Source: Larkinella arboricola
GTDB lineage: Bacteria; Bacteroidota; Bacteroidia; Cytophagales; Spirosomataceae
Assembly (NCBI RefSeq): GCF_003259745.1
Contig: NZ_QLMC01000004.1
Span: forward strand, 124,001 to 188,000
Direction: 5' to 3'
DNA: 64,000 nt
Shown: piece by piece, positions 1-8,592 of the stretch
Layout of the letters: every line of letters starts with the position of its first letter
Position numbering within the stretch: the first letter of the stretch is position 1
The notes under the pieces: generated by a model
Seen by the model: only the letters and a program-made list of their open reading frames with translations
Database searches by the model: none
What the model was told of the DNA's origin: nothing
Position numbers and translations under genes: made by a program

Positions 1-198
1 GAAAGTGGTTTACTGGTAACCGGCGATGCCCGGCGGTCGGTTTTATTAACGGGAAAAGGGCTGGACACCTTGCTGGTTACGGCGGTCAACGGGCAGGGAT
101 TGCAGTTTAACCGGTACCGCGCTCCGGGGCGTCCGCAAACCGGCGGTAAACCGGAGAAAATAGCGCGCTATTCCGGTCAAGGCAGACACCGGCGTTGA
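1..198 (+). CDS. C-terminal end of a VCBS/FG-GAP-like repeat protein (partial)
   Basis: An open frame runs from the window edge to a TGA at 196-198 and gives 65 residues. The stretch SGLLVTGDARR followed by LLVTAVNGQGLQFNRY resembles the last blade of Bacteroidota VCBS/FG-GAP (ASPIC/UnbV-type) surface proteins, which often end in a motif like SGFLVPGDAR with a hydrophobic strand and N-x-G-x-L-x-F. The tail after it is rich in Arg, Gly and Pro and shows no domain. It converges on the tolC gene. The family call is from memory of the motif only. The frame could also be fortuitous, since the opposite strand is open here too. Confidence 0.4.
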   Translation, partial: ESGLLVTGDARRSVLLTGKGLDTLLVTAVNGQGLQFNRYRAPGRPQTGGKPEKIARYSGQGRHRR

Positions 199-244
199 CA
201 AGCGTTCGTCTGGCGGCTCCCGATCATACCGTATCACCCGGGCG

Positions 245-1726
245 TTAGTCTGACGCCTGGGTGTAGGTTCCGGCGGCATACCAGAGGTTGGCAATGGCTT
301 TCTGGTATTTGGCCTGTAATTCTGCCTGTTTTACCTGCAAGTCAATCAACTTGGTTTCGCGGCTGTTGATCAGAAACAGCGAACTTTCTCCCATGTCAAA
401 TTTTTGCTGTTCAGCCTGTAAAAGCGTCTGCTGGTTGACAACGGTTTGCCGTTGAAGGGTGAGCTGGCTCTCCAGTGCTTTCAGTTCATTCCAGGCCGAT
501 TGAACCCCGTTGACAATGTCGCGACCCGTTTGTTGCCGTTCGAGTGCCAGTTGCTGGGATTTTAACTGCACCTGCCGGAGCTTGCCCCGTTCTTTCCGCA
601 GAAAAAGCGGCAGCGTAAAGTCAACGCCAATTTTGTGGTTGTCGGCCCGAAATGCGTAGTAGCTTGCCCAGTCGTACCGTTCATTGGCCGATGGAGTCCG
701 GCTCAGCAGATTGGCGCTCACGCTGATCTGGGGTTGCAGCAACGACCGCCGAAACCGTTCTTCGATCACCAGTTGTTCCCGTTTGGCCGTCAGCTTCACC
801 AGCTCGGGGTGTTGCTCGGTGGCCCGGCTGAGCAGATTCTGAAACTGTTCCTCGCTGACGGGCAGAATGGGATTGGTTTGCGGAATTACGAGCGCGGGCA
901 AGTCAACCGGGCGGGGGGCGCCTTCCGTATCATCCGAATGCCACAGAAAAGCCGTCAGCCGTAACCGGGCATTCTGCCAATCTACTTCGGCCTGCCGCAA
1001 CTGCACCAGCCGGTCCTGAACGGTAATGAGTGCTTCGGTGGTGTCGATTGGTGCCGCATCGCCCAGCAACGCCCGTTCACGAATACCCTGAAACCGTGTA
1101 TCCGCCAGTTGATAACCCTGACGAATCAGCCGGACTTGCTGATAGGCCGTATACCAGTCCCAGTAGGTCTTGGCCGCGTCGTACAGCGTTTTATTGATTA
1201 ATTTCAACCGGTCGGCTTCGGCCAGATTAATGGCCTGTTCGGCCTGCCGCAACGCATTCCGCCGGGCGTCGATCAGCAAGCCCTGACCGATCGGTACGCT
1301 TACGCCTACGGCGGCCAGCCCCGACGAAGGGACGCGGTCTTCGGGGTTCAGATACTGCCCGCCGTTGCGGTCGTAGGTCATCTTGACATCAATACCGCCC
1401 GGTAAAACCGGAATCGACAACCCGGACTGCCATTTGTCGTAATACAACGTTTTGCCAAATTCCTTCCGGTCATACACCGAAAACAGTTTCGGGTCAAAAG
1501 CACCCCGCGCCTGACGGATTTCCTGCCGGGCTTCCTGACTCAGCAGGGCCGCCTGCCGGACGATGGGATGGTGCTGGAGAACGGCTTCGTAAAAATCAGC
1601 CGCCGAAAAGACGGTTTCTGCCGTTGAAATGGTATCGGCGTGTTGCGTACTGGCAGATTGTCCGATTGCCTGACTGACAACGGTACCACTGATCAAAAGC
1701 CAGATACTAACCAGTATGGTTTTCAT
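245..1726 (-). CDS. TolC family outer membrane efflux protein
   Basis: This 493-residue protein has a signal peptide (about residues 1-22, ending in SQAIGQ) and two repeated long helical segments typical of outer membrane efflux (OEP) proteins. In this family three copies form a barrel and periplasmic tunnel that take substrate from an inner membrane pump. The helices are rich in Gln, Leu and Ala. It is the last gene of a minus-strand operon: its ATG overlaps the stop of the HlyD-type gene by 4 bases (1723-1726), so the two are probably translationally coupled. The context points to a type I secretion or drug-export channel dedicated to the upstream pump. The substrate cannot be told. Confidence 0.92.
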   Translation of the reverse strand: MKTILVSIWLLISGTVVSQAIGQSASTQHADTISTAETVFSAADFYEAVLQHHPIVRQAALLSQEARQEIRQARGAFDPKLFSVYDRKEFGKTLYYDKWQSGLSIPVLPGGIDVKMTYDRNGGQYLNPEDRVPSSGLAAVGVSVPIGQGLLIDARRNALRQAEQAINLAEADRLKLINKTLYDAAKTYWDWYTAYQQVRLIRQGYQLADTRFQGIRERALLGDAAPIDTTEALITVQDRLVQLRQAEVDWQNARLRLTAFLWHSDDTEGAPRPVDLPALVIPQTNPILPVSEEQFQNLLSRATEQHPELVKLTAKREQLVIEERFRRSLLQPQISVSANLLSRTPSANERYDWASYYAFRADNHKIGVDFTLPLFLRKERGKLRQVQLKSQQLALERQQTGRDIVNGVQSAWNELKALESQLTLQRQTVVNQQTLLQAEQQKFDMGESSLFLINSRETKLIDLQVKQAELQAKYQKAIANLWYAAGTYTQASD

Positions 1727-3078
1727 TTTTTCTTTTCCGATTCTTTGGGCTCCTCCTGCAAACTAGGCGGGAAACCGTTCAACTGACGCCAGATTTCGTA
1801 CCAGATCGGGACATCGTCGAGCATGACCCATCCGTAAACGCCGGACCCAACCCGCAACTGCTGGGGCCAGGACTGGTCGCCTTTGCGGGGTTGGGGTTTG
1901 ACCAGCAGCCGGTATTTGCCATTCACACTGCTTACGGCGTCGATAACGGCCACCTCACCCCCAAACGTACCGACGGCCACCGATGGCCAGCCCGAAAACT
2001 GAATGGCGGGCCAGCCGTCGAACTGAAGCCGCACATGCCGTCCGCTTTGAATGAGGGGTACGTCCATTGCCCGGACGTAAAGTTCAACCGCGATAGCGGG
2101 ATTTGCGGGCTGGAGCGTGGCAATGGATTCGCCCTCCTTGATGGTTTCACCGATCCCGAATTTGTACGACCGAACCACATAGCCATCCTGCGGAGCGCGC
2201 ACGACGTATAAGCCCCGCCGGACATCAACGCTGCTGATTTTATTCTGAATCTTGGAAATTTCTCCGTCGGCTTCGGCCCGGTACGAAACCGCCGAACTGC
2301 GGTCGGAGAGGGCCTTGGCCAGTTTTTCCTGAAAATCCGCCTGAATGGTGTTCAAATCAAGCCGGGCATTCACCAGTTCCTGCCGCGAGACGTTGAGTTT
2401 GTTTTCTATGGCAATGACCTTGGCATAATCCTGCTGCACTTTCAGGCGCCGGGATTCGAGGTCTGTTAGGGAGAACAGGCCGTTTTTGTAGCCTTTCTCG
2501 TAGCGATCCAGCCGGTTGAGGGAAATCTGGTAGTTGTTGCGCTCGGCCACCAGGTCCGTGCTGTCGCTGGTGACTTTGAAAGCCGCCTGCCGCACCTTGT
2601 TGCGGGCCGATGCCAGTTTTACCTGCAAACCGGTTTTCAGCGCCTGAATCTGTCCGTCGAGGGCGGAAATTTTGGCGTTGGTGGCTTCCAGGCTGCCTTG
2701 TTTGGCGCCGAGTTGTTCGTCAAGTCGCTGGGGCAGATTGGGGTCAAAATATTCGTCCTTGATCTCGGAGATCACCAGCAGTGTATCCCCTTTTTTAACA
2801 AATTGCCCTTCCTGAATCTTCCAGCTTTCAATCCGGCCCGCAATGGCGTTCTGCACGGTTTGCGGGCGGTCGCGGGGGGTCAGGGCCGTAACGCTGCCTT
2901 CACCGCTGATATTTTGCCGCCACGGCAGAAACAGGGTAACCAGTACAACCAGCAGCAAAAAGATCAGCCAGCGCCCCAGCCGCCGACCGCTGTTGGGTTC
3001 TGGTAATGTTCGTAAGGTTTTGAGCGAGTAGTGCGTCATAAGCGCTTCGTCTACCCGCTGATTGGATAAGTTAAGCAT
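1723..3078 (-). CDS. HlyD family membrane fusion (periplasmic adaptor) protein
   Basis: The 451 residues contain one N-terminal membrane segment (about 34-53), a biotinyl-lipoyl-like first half (GRIESWKIQEGQFVKKGDTL), a long coiled-coil hairpin (about 110-280, rich in Lys, Gln, Leu and Ala) and the returning lipoyl strand RAPQDGYVVR. This is the usual layout of an adaptor that links an inner membrane ABC exporter to TolC. The ATG at 3078 overlaps the end of the ABC gene by 8 bases. A second Met at residue 14 (MTHYSLKTL) is a possible alternative start. No cargo protein is encoded next to it. Confidence 0.9.
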   Translation of the reverse strand: MLNLSNQRVDEALMTHYSLKTLRTLPEPNSGRRLGRWLIFLLLVVLVTLFLPWRQNISGEGSVTALTPRDRPQTVQNAIAGRIESWKIQEGQFVKKGDTLLVISEIKDEYFDPNLPQRLDEQLGAKQGSLEATNAKISALDGQIQALKTGLQVKLASARNKVRQAAFKVTSDSTDLVAERNNYQISLNRLDRYEKGYKNGLFSLTDLESRRLKVQQDYAKVIAIENKLNVSRQELVNARLDLNTIQADFQEKLAKALSDRSSAVSYRAEADGEISKIQNKISSVDVRRGLYVVRAPQDGYVVRSYKFGIGETIKEGESIATLQPANPAIAVELYVRAMDVPLIQSGRHVRLQFDGWPAIQFSGWPSVAVGTFGGEVAVIDAVSSVNGKYRLLVKPQPRKGDQSWPQQLRVGSGVYGWVMLDDVPIWYEIWRQLNGFPPSLQEEPKESEKKK

Positions 3079-4072
3079 GGTCGGTCGATTCGGTTTCCAG
3101 GGGTAAATCGGTTACGTTCGCAATTTTCTCGACGGCGGTCAGCATGTCGAATACGGTGTCAATGCCCGAAATCAGTTTCTCGACCGAACCGGATATCAAT
3201 ACGATAATGAGTTCAGCCGCCACAAACTGGCCGAGGGTCATCTGGCGAGCCACCACCAGCGAGGTCCCCAGAATGAGCAGGCCACCCGTCGTAATGGTCT
3301 TGAAACCGATGGCGCTGTAGAAAAACCGCTTTAGCACCCGAAAGTGGGCATTGCGGTAGGAAACGTACCCGGCGACCAGTTCATCCATGCGGTCGATGGG
3401 TTCGCGGGTGCTCTGGTGGCGAAAACGGGCAATGTCCCGCGCAAATTCTTCCAGAAAACTCACCACCCGGTATTTGTACTTCGACTCGTTAAGGCTCGTT
3501 TGGATACCCTGAGAACCGTAAACCCAGCAGATGACCGCAATGGTTATGAGGGTAAACAAGCCGAAGACCAGAAAAACAGGATGATAAAACGACAGCAGGA
3601 TAATCCCGAACAGAATCTGCATGGCGGCCGCAGTCAGGTCAATCAGCAATTTGGGCAACCCCTTCTGGACCGTTAGCACATCGAAAAAACGGTTCATCAA
3701 CTCCGGCGGGTAGTATGCCGACAGTGCTTCGGGCCGAATCCGCGGAAGTCGGTAGGTATATTCAAAAGCCGCTTTGGCAAAAATGCGCTGTTGCATGATC
3801 TCGACCAGCGTCATCTGGGCGACCATCAGAAACCCCGTCACCAGCACACCCAGAACCACTAGACCAATCAGGACGTAAACAGAACTGAATACTAACCCGC
3901 TGGATACCAGGTTAAACACTGCCTGAATGCCCAGGGGAAGCGAGAGGCTGATTAAACCCGTGACAATGGCATACAGATAGACGTAGCCAATGTCTTTTTT
4001 TTCAGTTCTTAGCAGACGAAGTAACCGGCGTAAGGGTGATGGTGGTGGTTGGTTTTGAATATCGGAATTCAT
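3071..4072 (-). CDS. ABC exporter transmembrane domain protein lacking an ATPase domain
   Basis: The 333 residues match the six-helix ABC_membrane exporter domain (hydrophobic segments near 30-50, 65-90, 145-185 and 255-300; coupling-helix region around RLPRIRPEALSAYYPPELMNRFFD). After the last helix the protein runs through LISGIDTVFDMLTAVEKIANV, the usual linker to the nucleotide-binding domain, and then stops at LPLETESTDHA. There is no Walker A, signature or Walker B motif. The next gene starts inside this one, so no ATPase domain has been lost by a frameshift here. Energy must come from an ATPase encoded elsewhere, or the protein has another role. It is the first gene of the export operon. 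Confidence 0.88.
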   Translation of the reverse strand: MNSDIQNQPPPSPLRRLLRLLRTEKKDIGYVYLYAIVTGLISLSLPLGIQAVFNLVSSGLVFSSVYVLIGLVVLGVLVTGFLMVAQMTLVEIMQQRIFAKAAFEYTYRLPRIRPEALSAYYPPELMNRFFDVLTVQKGLPKLLIDLTAAAMQILFGIILLSFYHPVFLVFGLFTLITIAVICWVYGSQGIQTSLNESKYKYRVVSFLEEFARDIARFRHQSTREPIDRMDELVAGYVSYRNAHFRVLKRFFYSAIGFKTITTGGLLILGTSLVVARQMTLGQFVAAELIIVLISGSVEKLISGIDTVFDMLTAVEKIANVTDLPLETESTDHA

Positions 4073-4093
4073 TGTTTATTTGCTTTCTCAATT

Positions 4094-4108
4094 GATAGTA
4101 TTACTATC
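4094..4108. promoter_or_regulatory. Palindromic operator, probable TetR binding site
   Basis: The 15 bases GATAGTATTACTATC form a perfect dyad (7-bp arms, one central base) in the 117-bp gap between the export operon and the divergent TetR gene. The site lies directly downstream of the minus-strand -7 element TATGTTTG (4123-4116), so it would cover the transcription start of the operon. Repression by the neighbouring TetR protein is inferred from this position. Confidence 0.65.
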
Positions 4109-4115
4109 TTTATTG

Positions 4116-4123
4116 CAAACATA
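4116..4123 (-). promoter_or_regulatory. -7 promoter element of the export operon
   Basis: The minus strand reads TATGTTTG, a full match to the Bacteroidota -7 consensus TAnnTTTG. The expected start is around 4109-4111, about 40 bases before the ABC gene's ATG at 4072. No convincing TTTG -33 element is seen at the right spacing, so the promoter may be weak or need activation. Confidence 0.5.
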
Positions 4124-4189
4124 ACTTTTATATCTGAAAGTTTGTTTCTTTGTAAAAATAATTTCACTTGCAACACAAAGAAGATAGAC

Positions 4190-4894
4190 ATGGAATATAC
4201 GGTTCGGGTACGGATGAACGAAAAGCTCTTTCTCCGCGACCCGGAAAGCTCAGATTTAGGCCGTCGGATTGTTAGGCATAGCATTCGTCTGATTGCGGAT
4301 ATTGGTTTCGAAGAAATGACGTTCCGCAAACTGGCCGACCGCATCGGTACGACCGAAGCCAGTATTTACCGGTATTTTGAAAATAAACATCGTCTGCTGA
4401 TCTATCTGGTAGCCTGGTACTGGCAGTGGCTGGAATACCAGGTTTTATTCCAGACCAATAATCTGGCGGACACCCGCGAAAAGCTGGAACGCGTTCTGCG
4501 GCTTTTGTTGCTAAAAGATTTTCCCGAATCGGAGACTTCGATGGACGCCATCGACATTCGGGCGTTGTACAGCATCGTTATCCAGGAGTCGAGCAAGGCA
4601 TATCTGACTCACCACGTTACGCAGGATAATAAGGAACAGCTTTTTAAGCCTTATAAAGACCTCTGTCGACGCATTGCCGGGATTATTCGCGAATACCAGC
4701 CCAACTATCCCTACGCTCAGTCCCGGGCCAGTTCGCTTATTGAAACGGCTCATTATCAGGCGTTTTTTATGAAGTACCTGCCTTCGCTGACGGATTTAGG
4801 CACCGACTCGAACCTGCCAGTCGGGAACGACGAACGGTTGCTGGGTTTTCTGCGCCATCTGTTATTTTCGTCGCTCGATGCCGAAAATTTCTGA
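4190..4894 (+). CDS. TetR/AcrR family transcriptional regulator
   Basis: From the ATG at 4190 the product has 234 residues. Residues about 20-65 carry the TetR helix-turn-helix (RIVRHSIRLIADIGFEEMTF, then KLADRIGTTEASIYRYFENK), and the rest is helical and variable, as expected for a ligand domain. An upstream in-frame ATG at 4049 was rejected because the added 47 residues are hydrophobic and would be read across the operator and promoter region. The gene is divergent from the tolC-hlyD-ABC operon, the standard arrangement for a local repressor of an efflux system. The inducing ligand is unknown. Confidence 0.9.
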   Translation: MEYTVRVRMNEKLFLRDPESSDLGRRIVRHSIRLIADIGFEEMTFRKLADRIGTTEASIYRYFENKHRLLIYLVAWYWQWLEYQVLFQTNNLADTREKLERVLRLLLLKDFPESETSMDAIDIRALYSIVIQESSKAYLTHHVTQDNKEQLFKPYKDLCRRIAGIIREYQPNYPYAQSRASSLIETAHYQAFFMKYLPSLTDLGTDSNLPVGNDERLLGFLRHLLFSSLDAENF

Positions 4895-5012
4895 GGACGG
4901 GTAACGCTTCTTATTTTTGGTGGCCCAACGGGACGATTTCCATCGGGTGAAAAACGAAAGCCGTCGGATTTCATTGGAGAAGTACGGCTATTCACTTAAA
5001 TCGTAGGAAACT

Positions 5013-6095
5013 ATGTGGCCGGATAAGCGGATTCAGGACTTACTGGGTATCGAGTGGCCCATTATTCAGGCGCCGATGGCCGGATCGGTTTTGTCGGAAA
5101 TGGTAATTGCGGTTTCCGAAGCCGGTGGGCTAGGTTCGCTGCCCTGCGCCCTGCTCAGCGCGGAGCAGATCCGGAAGGAATACAGTGCCATTCGGCAGCG
5201 AACCGATAAGCCGGTTAATCTTAACTTTTTCTGCCATCAAACGCCCAACGCGGACCCGGACTGGGAAAACCGCTGGCGAAAACGGCTGGAAAGCTACTAC
5301 CGGGAATTTGGTATTGACCCACAGGCCCCAATTCCGGTTTCGAACCGTGCGCCGTTTGACAGCGCGCTCTGTGAACTGGTCGAGGAACTCCGGCCCCAAG
5401 TGGTCAGCTTCCATTTTGGACTGCCGGAGCCGCAACTGCTGGCGCGGGTGAAGGCCAGCGGGACCAGGGTGCTGTCGTCGGCAACAACCGTGGATGAAGC
5501 CAAATGGCTTGAAGATCAGGGTTGTGATGCGATCATTGCGCAGGGAGCCGAAGCGGGTGGGCATCGTGGTATTTTCCTGAGTGAAGACACAACAACGCAG
5601 GTGGGAACGATGGCGCTGGTGCCGCAGGTGGTCGATGCCGTAAAAATACCGGTTATTGCGGCTGGTGGAATTGCCGATGCACGCGGAATTGTTGCCGCTT
5701 TTGCGCTCGGGGCGTCGGCGGTCCAGCTCGGAACTGCTTATCTGTTTTGCCCGGAAGCCCAGATTTCACCGCTGTACCGGGCGGCTCTGCGGAATGCCAA
5801 AGACAACACTACTGCCATCACCAATGTTTTTACCGGCCGACCCGCGCGCAGCATCGTCAACCGGTTGGTTCGGGAGGTTGGCCCCATTTCAGATGCCGCA
5901 CCGGGGTTTCCGCTGGCGGGTGGCGCTCTGATTCCACTCCGGTCTAAAGCCGAACCGTCCGGATCATCCGATTTTATGTCCTTGTGGTCAGGACAGGCCG
6001 CGCGCCTGGGGCGCGAACTTCCCGCCGGCGAACTAACCCGGTTGCTGGCCGAAGAAACCTTCCGATTGATGGATTCAATTAATCAGCGTGCCTAA
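5013..6095 (+). CDS. Nitronate monooxygenase (2-nitropropane dioxygenase family)
   Basis: This 360-residue FMN-dependent TIM-barrel protein starts with IQDLLGIEWPIIQAPMAG, the family's N-terminal FMN loop. It also has NLNFFCH, the GAEAGGHRG phosphate-binding loop with the His expected for catalysis, and the PVIAAGGIADARG strand. The family oxidises alkyl nitronates to carbonyl compounds and nitrite, detoxifying for example propionate 3-nitronate. The length is normal for bacterial class I enzymes. It stands alone, 118 bp after the TetR gene and converging with the small gene at 6110. Its substrate is not shown by the context. Confidence 0.9.
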   Translation: MWPDKRIQDLLGIEWPIIQAPMAGSVLSEMVIAVSEAGGLGSLPCALLSAEQIRKEYSAIRQRTDKPVNLNFFCHQTPNADPDWENRWRKRLESYYREFGIDPQAPIPVSNRAPFDSALCELVEELRPQVVSFHFGLPEPQLLARVKASGTRVLSSATTVDEAKWLEDQGCDAIIAQGAEAGGHRGIFLSEDTTTQVGTMALVPQVVDAVKIPVIAAGGIADARGIVAAFALGASAVQLGTAYLFCPEAQISPLYRAALRNAKDNTTAITNVFTGRPARSIVNRLVREVGPISDAAPGFPLAGGALIPLRSKAEPSGSSDFMSLWSGQAARLGRELPAGELTRLLAEETFRLMDSINQRA

Positions 6096-6109
6096 AACCG
6101 CTGGTGTCG

Positions 6110-6358
6110 TTATTCCCTGTTGGTAACGCAGGAAGCCTGGAGTGATTTTATTTCATCGTCGAGCACCGATTTCATGATCGTCAGCACGTCAGCCGCCAGC
6201 ATTTTTTCGCCGTCTTCCACCAGTCGGTTATAGGACTCGTACAGGATATGGCATCTCCGCTCAAAACGCGTTGTTGGCGTAACGGAAAATATGGTGGTCT
6301 GGGTTTTGAAGGCTCCCGTTATAACGGTTTCTTTCGGCTTATTGAAAAAGTTCGTCAT
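6110..6358 (-). CDS. Small hypothetical protein (82 aa)
   Basis: I do not recognise this protein. It has a polar N-terminus (TNFFNKPKETVITGAF) and a predicted helical second half with acidic and basic residues (YNRLVEDGEKMLAADVLTIM). No signal peptide or membrane segment is seen, so it should be cytoplasmic. It is supported by an unusually good upstream promoter on the same strand (TTTG 6447-6444, 19 bp, TATATTTG 6424-6417) and by its placement 14 bp from the convergent nitronate monooxygenase. Confidence 0.65.
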   Translation of the reverse strand: MTNFFNKPKETVITGAFKTQTTIFSVTPTTRFERRCHILYESYNRLVEDGEKMLAADVLTIMKSVLDDEIKSLQASCVTNRE

Positions 6359-6416
6359 GGTTACAATCGATTAAGGATACATCTCGGCACCAAATAACGG
6401 ATTTATATTGCTTGTG

Positions 6417-6447
6417 CAAATATAGAAAAGTTGCTGACAGTCCCAAA
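6417..6447 (-). promoter_or_regulatory. Bacteroidota-type promoter of the small gene at 6110-6358
   Basis: The minus strand carries TTTG (6447-6444), a 19-bp spacer and TATATTTG (6424-6417), matching both consensus boxes at consensus spacing. The transcription start should be near 6410, giving a leader of about 50 bases. Confidence 0.65.
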
Positions 6448-6601
6448 TTCTGCTTTAATTAATCCAAAAACTGCGGGTAGAGTGGCAGCGATTAGACAAA
6501 TCATTGCCCCGGACGCTAGTAGAAAAACCGCGAAAGAAGCTTACTAAGGGCAACCGGATAGGATCAGCAAAGTGCCTTCCTGCGGTTTCGAAAAGCAGCT
6601 A

Positions 6602-7555
6602 ATGGAGTATCGCAAATTAGGAAAAACAGACCTGAACGTTTCGCTCCTGAGTTTTGGAGCCTCGCCCCTGGGCAATGTGTTTGACGAAACGGATGAGGAT
6701 GAAGGCCGACGGGCGGTTCATGCGGCCATTGATCACGGGATTAATTTCTTTGATGTAGCCCCGTTTTACGGTGACACGCTGGCCGAAACCCGGCTGGGAA
6801 AAGCTCTGAAAACAAAGCGGGATTCGGTTTATCTGGCCACCAAATGCGGGCGGTACGGCAACGGCGTGTTTGACTTTTCGCAGGACCGCATCCTGCGCAG
6901 CATCGACGAATCGCTGGAGCGTCTGCAAACCGACTACGTGGATCTGCTCACGGTACACGACATTGAATTTGGCGACCACGATCAGGTGGTGAACGAAGCC
7001 ATTCCGGCGGCTCTGAAAATCAAACAAATGGGGAAGGCCCGCTACGTGGGTTTCTCGGGACTGCCCGTTCGGTATCTGGCAAAGGTGGCGCGTGAGGTGG
7101 AGGTCGATACGGTGTTGTCGTGGGGCCATTACACGCTGCTGGCCGACGAAATCAACGACGAACTGGTGCCCCTTTCGCTCGAAAAAGGATTTGGGCTATT
7201 GAATGCTGCCCCGCTGATGCAGCGGATTCTGTCGGATGCGCCCATACCGGTCTGGCAGAGTTCTCCGCAGGCCGTGAAAGACATGCAGCCCAAACTGCTG
7301 GCCCTGTGCCGCGAATACGGTCTGGCACTGAGCGATGTGGCCTTGAAGTATGCCGTCAGCCATCCTGTCATTGCCACCACCATCGTCGGCATTTCCGAGC
7401 AGCACCGTCTGGAACAGAACATTCGGGCGCTCGATATTCAAATTCCCGACGAATTGCTGCAACGGATCGAAACGCTGGTGGCACCGGTTAAAAATCAACT
7501 CTGGTTTGAAGGAAAACCGGAGAATAACCTTCCCAAGCCGACTTTTTTATCATGA
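6602..7555 (+). CDS. Aldo/keto reductase, L-galactose/L-fucose dehydrogenase-like
   Basis: From the ATG at 6602 the product has 317 residues. The N-terminus (YRKLGKTDLNVSLLSFGASPLGNVF) closely follows the L-galactose dehydrogenase branch of the AKR superfamily. The catalytic tetrad is visible: Asp in FFDVAP, Tyr in FYGDTLAE, Lys in ATKCG and His in TVHD. These enzymes oxidise the C1 of L-galactose, L-fucose or related aldoses to the lactone using NAD(P). An in-frame start at 6572 adds ten unlikely residues. The stop overlaps the next ATG by 4 bases, so this is the first gene of a sugar-oxidation operon. The exact sugar is inferred. Confidence 0.85.
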   Translation: MEYRKLGKTDLNVSLLSFGASPLGNVFDETDEDEGRRAVHAAIDHGINFFDVAPFYGDTLAETRLGKALKTKRDSVYLATKCGRYGNGVFDFSQDRILRSIDESLERLQTDYVDLLTVHDIEFGDHDQVVNEAIPAALKIKQMGKARYVGFSGLPVRYLAKVAREVEVDTVLSWGHYTLLADEINDELVPLSLEKGFGLLNAAPLMQRILSDAPIPVWQSSPQAVKDMQPKLLALCREYGLALSDVALKYAVSHPVIATTIVGISEQHRLEQNIRALDIQIPDELLQRIETLVAPVKNQLWFEGKPENNLPKPTFLS

Positions 7556-8592
7556 ATAAACAACGTGCCCTGGTGCTGGTCGAACCCGGAAAAACCGAGG
7601 TTCGCGAAATTGACATTCCGTCGCTGAAACCCGACGAAGCGTTGCTGGAAGTAAACATGGTTGGTTTCTGCGGGGGCGATCTGAACGGTTTTCGCGGGTT
7701 GTTTGAGTTGCAGGAATACCCGAACGTGCTGGGTCATGAAGTCGGCGCTACGATTCGGGAGGTTGGCAACGAGGTTCCGGATGCGTTCAAACCGGGGATG
7801 CGGGTCACGCTGAATCCGTATCTGAACTGCGGCCACTGCGTTTCGTGCCGGAAAGGCCGCCCGAATGCCTGTCAGGATAACAAAACAATGGGCGTGCGTC
7901 GTCCGGGCGCGATGACGAAATTCATTAGCGTTCCCTGGCAAAAGCTGCATTCATCGTCCCGGCTGACCGTTCGCGAGCTGGCGCTGGTCGAACCCTTGAC
8001 GGTAGGCTTCCACGCGGCTGCGCGGGGGCGGGTGGCGGCTGGCGAAAAAGTGGCCGTGATTGGCTGCGGTATCGTCGGAATGGGAGCCATCGCGGCTTCC
8101 GTCAACCGGGGCGCGGAAGTGATTGCCGTTGATATCGACGATGCTAAAATGCGGATTGCCAAACTGGCGGGCGCGGCTCACGCCATTAATACGACAAAAG
8201 TTGATCTGCACGAAGCACTGATGGAAATTACCGACGGCGACGGTCCGGACGTGATCATCGAAGCCGTGGGCAATCCGGCCACCTACCGGGCGGCAGTGGA
8301 GGAAGTGGCTTATACCGGGCGGGTGGTGTACATCGGTTACGCTAAAAAACCGGTCGATTACAGCACCGGAACGTTTGTCCGGAAAGAAATCGAAATCCTG
8401 GGGTCGCGCAATTGTCTGGGCGATTTTCCCGATGTGATCAGCTACCTGGAATCGGGACGGTTTCCGGTTGACGCCGTGGTGAGCCGGGTTGTTTCGCTGG
8501 ATGAAGCCGGTATGGCGTTAGCGGAATGGTCCGAAAATCCCGGCCCGATCACAAAAATTATGGTTGATTTTGATAATAGCGTTACGCAATGA
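7552..8592 (+). CDS. Zinc-binding medium-chain alcohol dehydrogenase (sugar acid/polyol type)
   Basis: The 346-residue protein is an MDR-family dehydrogenase. The catalytic zinc region is GFCGGDLNGFRG and LGHEVGATI. The structural zinc ligands are the four cysteines of NCGHCVSCRKGRPNAC. The NAD-binding glycine motif is GCGIVGMGA. It resembles L-galactonate/L-gulonate 5-dehydrogenases and sorbitol dehydrogenases, which fits a second oxidation step after the AKR upstream. Both ends overlap their neighbours by 4 bases (7552-7555 and 8589-8592), so it is surely in the same operon. The position after C-G where most family members have Ser-Asp is Gly-Asp here. Confidence 0.85.
   Translation: MNKQRALVLVEPGKTEVREIDIPSLKPDEALLEVNMVGFCGGDLNGFRGLFELQEYPNVLGHEVGATIREVGNEVPDAFKPGMRVTLNPYLNCGHCVSCRKGRPNACQDNKTMGVRRPGAMTKFISVPWQKLHSSSRLTVRELALVEPLTVGFHAAARGRVAAGEKVAVIGCGIVGMGAIAASVNRGAEVIAVDIDDAKMRIAKLAGAAHAINTTKVDLHEALMEITDGDGPDVIIEAVGNPATYRAAVEEVAYTGRVVYIGYAKKPVDYSTGTFVRKEIEILGSRNCLGDFPDVISYLESGRFPVDAVVSRVVSLDEAGMALAEWSENPGPITKIMVDFDNSVTQ

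Noticed and set aside
46-294. Minus-strand 82-codon frame at the window start
   Set aside because: It overlaps the opposite-strand C-terminal frame and the tolC end, and its product is Arg/Pro-rich with no recognisable pattern.
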